A DNA stretch of 19,494 nt, taken from Methylococcaceae bacterium NSM2-1. GTDB lineage: Bacteria; Pseudomonadota; Gammaproteobacteria; Methylococcales; Methylomonadaceae. A program made the translations under genes and the position numbers. The notes under the pieces were generated by a model. That model saw only the letters and a list, made by a program, of their open reading frames with translations, was not told the origin of the DNA and searched no databases. How positions within the stretch are numbered: the stretch's first letter is position 1; the number at the start of each line of letters is the position of its first letter. The stretch spans positions 1 through 19,494 of the forward strand of contig NQJI01000028.1 of assembly GCA_002256705.1 (NCBI GenBank). Reading direction: 5' to 3'. Shown one piece after another: positions 17,483-19,494 of this stretch.

Positions 17483-19156
17483 TCAATAACTGGTGATTTG
17501 TTCGCGTGCTTCCATTACCTGATTGACTACCGAATCTATCGCTTTAAGGTCAGTCCATGGACTCATGATAAACGATTTCATAGCGGCAACCGCGGGGGCG
17601 TCTGGATAATTTGCGTGCCGGTAGGCAATTGTCCAGGATAGCAATACACCTTCGCCTTGCATGACGCGTTCGTAAATCAAATCAAATATGTGCCGGTTAT
17701 AGTCGTTATATGCCAATAACTGGCTGTGGTAATCGGGATCGTTAAGCTCTCGGTGCAAGGCTTGTTCGGCGTCAACACCGGGAGGATAAACGCGAAACAG
17801 GGTGACCGGGCCGTAGTTATAGTCGTTGAGTACCTGAATACAGGCATGTCGTTCCAGGCGTTCGCGCAGCATTTCCGCCATTTCCACGGTATGGCCGATC
17901 AGCACACGGTAGCCTTGTTTGCCCAAAAGACGCATACTCGCCAAGGCCGCCAGCGCTCCAGTGCCGGCGCGGGAACATTCGAGCGTATAAATGCCGGGGT
18001 GATAATGGCCGACCTGATAAAGATAGGGCATCTGTTCCGGCACGCGACTGAGTAGCGCCAAGGCGCTCCGGTCTTTGAGCAAAAACACGCTTGAAATATA
18101 GGGCGTGTAACCGCTCTTGTGAAAATCAATGCCGATGCTATCAGCCATTTGCAAACTGTCAATGCGCTCCAGCGAATCAGTCAGTGAACGCAAGGTGCGG
18201 GCATGAAAACCCAAAGGGTTATCTTCGAAATTGTAATCCCTGAACACCGCCCATGCCCAGCCAATCACTGCATCCGCATGGACGTGAGGAACATAGTCCA
18301 GTCCGTATTCGACCACCAGACGGTCCCGCAAATGAACGATGGCAGCTAAATCATCGATCCCGAATGCATCCGTCGTGCCAAGCGTTGCAATGATTGCGGC
18401 TACTTTATCCCCTCTGCTCAATGCTACACGTAGAGTATCATTCAATGCCGATAACGACATCTCATTGTTTGAGGTCGAAGGAACGGTTATCAGGTTTTTC
18501 ATTCCCAAACCCAACCACGCGGCAACATTCAGACGCGAATAATGAGACACATCAGAGGAGATGATTTTGATGTCTTCTCGAATGCCTTCTTGCATACCTC
18601 TTCCGCCCAGTATTTTTTCGATTCCCAGTTTACAGCCATAGAGGATGGTGCCAGTACCGCCAAAGGTAAATAAGCCACCCGACTGTTGAGGGTCATAGCC
18701 AATTAAATCGGAAAGCATTGCAATAGACTGGATTTCAGCTTCTGTAAACCGTCCGGAATATTCGTCCGTAATAATATTAGGGTTATAAATCGCGGCCGCA
18801 ATAAACGCCGTAATGCTTGAGATGGTGGGTAGAGGATACACATTAACCTGTGCGTTGGGATGGGACCAAATCGTCATTCCCTGACAATAATCAGCCAGCA
18901 ACCCGGTCACTTCCTCAATAGAGCTTATATTCTCCGGAAATGCCGCCTGTTGGCTTGCCCCGTGATGGTTATGCTTAACAACAGTACCCAGCAAAGGCAT
19001 GGCGGATTTTAGGCTATCCACCTGATCCAAAAAGCGCGAAACGGAATGGACGAAATAGCTATCCATGATGGGATCGGATATGGGAGACGGGAAATAAGTC
19101 TTCAAATGCTCAAGAATATCGGAATAATGACATCGTTGTTTTCCCCTAATTTCCAT
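17483..19156 (-). CDS. PLP-dependent group II amino acid decarboxylase
   Basis: This 557-residue protein has the fold type I decarboxylase layout: a GGTGT phosphate-binding stretch (166-170), SSDVSHYS with ring-stacking His205, ATLGTTDAFGIDDL, HVHADAVIGW with Asp295 for the pyridine nitrogen, and the Schiff-base Lys347 in GIDFHKSGYTPYISS. Members remove the alpha-carboxyl group of Glu, Asp, aromatic amino acids or diaminobutyrate; the substrate is not decided by these motifs. Length and the DFHKxGYxPYISS form recall, from memory, the PanP type of aspartate decarboxylase that supplies beta-alanine in Vibrio; this is a hypothesis only. AGAGGT lies six bases before the ATG. It is monocistronic, with its stop facing the GNAT gene. 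Confidence 0.88.
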   Translation of the reverse strand: MEIRGKQRCHYSDILEHLKTYFPSPISDPIMDSYFVHSVSRFLDQVDSLKSAMPLLGTVVKHNHHGASQQAAFPENISSIEEVTGLLADYCQGMTIWSHPNAQVNVYPLPTISSITAFIAAAIYNPNIITDEYSGRFTEAEIQSIAMLSDLIGYDPQQSGGLFTFGGTGTILYGCKLGIEKILGGRGMQEGIREDIKIISSDVSHYSRLNVAAWLGLGMKNLITVPSTSNNEMSLSALNDTLRVALSRGDKVAAIIATLGTTDAFGIDDLAAIVHLRDRLVVEYGLDYVPHVHADAVIGWAWAVFRDYNFEDNPLGFHARTLRSLTDSLERIDSLQMADSIGIDFHKSGYTPYISSVFLLKDRSALALLSRVPEQMPYLYQVGHYHPGIYTLECSRAGTGALAALASMRLLGKQGYRVLIGHTVEMAEMLRERLERHACIQVLNDYNYGPVTLFRVYPPGVDAEQALHRELNDPDYHSQLLAYNDYNRHIFDLIYERVMQGEGVLLSWTIAYRHANYPDAPAVAAMKSFIMSPWTDLKAIDSVVNQVMEAREQITSY

Positions 19157-19430
19157 CGTAACCTCTTTTATTCACTTGATCGGCATTACAAAACAGTTTA
19201 CCTGACGATTTCAGTATGAAACAACAATTCTTATTTCGAGATTAATTCTATAAACAGCATTTTCAGAAAATCGTCTGAACTACAGTATGTACCACAGAAA
19301 AAATTAGTCTAAAAAAGCCAATCAATACCATCAAATCATGTAACGTCTCAATGCCCATAGGCATTCAGAATGAAATCAGCTTAGCGCGAAATGCTGGTAA
19401 GCATGCGATTAATTTTATTTTATTCTCCAA
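19157..19430. other. intergenic region upstream of the decarboxylase
   Basis: No gene is seen. GACGATTT (19204-19211) and AAATCGTC (19268-19275) form an 8-base inverted repeat flanking 56 bases upstream of the decarboxylase start. AATGCC-CATA-GGCATT (19350-19365) is a small hairpin. No promoter could be assigned with confidence. Confidence 0.35.
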
Positions 19431-19478
19431 GAAGACACGAAGGGCACGAAGTTTTATTTCTTCTTCGTGTCTTCGTGG
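19431..19478. repeat. CACGAAG-type inverted repeat
   Basis: GAAGACACGAAG (19431-19442) and CTTCGTGTCTTC (19463-19474) are perfect inverted 12-mers around a 20-base loop that itself holds GGCACGAAG. The right arm continues as CTTCGTGGTG. The sequence is closely related to the ends of the element at 13749-14094, marking a dispersed intergenic repeat family. Confidence 0.65.
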
Positions 19479-19494
19479 TGATAGCATTTAAGCT

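Noticed and set aside
16816..19156. GNAT-decarboxylase two-gene operon or toxin-antitoxin-like pair
   Set aside because: The genes converge, each has its own start signals, and neither shows toxin-antitoxin features.

Overview
The window reads as a gammaproteobacterial chromosome segment. The gene order carA-carB-greA-(yhbY)-rlmE-ftsH-glmM-tpiA-secG-tRNA-Leu matches the conserved cluster known from Pseudomonas and, in part, from E. coli. Moderate GC content and the flavour of the proteins (FtsH, GlmM, ArgH, a DUF1614 membrane protein) suggest a Methylococcales-type methanotroph or a relative. That taxonomic guess is inference only.

Left part (1-2500) is a decayed genomic island beside tRNA-Leu(GAG). 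On the minus strand it carries the 3' remnant of a type I methyltransferase gene (hsdM, 5'-truncated and frameshifted), followed by the first codons of hsdS with an in-frame TGA at codon 5. Then comes one intact plus-strand gene for a DUF1614 multi-pass membrane protein. Last is a P4-type integrase pseudogene with several frameshifts and no catalytic core, starting just beyond the 3' end of the tRNA gene. A bidirectional terminator separates tRNA and integrase.

Middle part (2500-13410) is housekeeping. glmM, tpiA, secG and tRNA-Leu form one minus-strand run that begins after a strong terminator behind ftsH. rlmE and ftsH form the run before it, with yhbY divergent from rlmE. greA, carB and carA form the next run. 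These genes serve cell-envelope precursor synthesis, glycolysis, protein export, membrane proteolysis, rRNA modification and ribosome assembly, transcript cleavage, and carbamoyl phosphate supply for arginine and pyrimidines. folP, usual between ftsH and glmM, is absent here. The most striking anomaly is carB: about 64 bases appear to be missing near the end of its second ATP-grasp half, which throws the allosteric domain out of frame. Either the gene is broken or the assembly is wrong.

Right part (13410-19494) starts with a gene-free stretch of about 780 bases holding a roughly 350-base element with inverted CACGAAG-type ends. One end is interrupted by a 25-base REP-like insert. Then follow argH (plus), an AIM24/TIGR00266 family gene (minus), a GNAT acetyltransferase (plus) and a PLP-dependent group II decarboxylase (minus), arranged as convergent pairs. 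The window ends in another CACGAAG inverted repeat.

No CRISPR array and no convincing new multi-gene system was seen. The points of interest are the carB lesion, the dead integrase/restriction island with one surviving gene, the nested repeats, and the identity of the decarboxylase.
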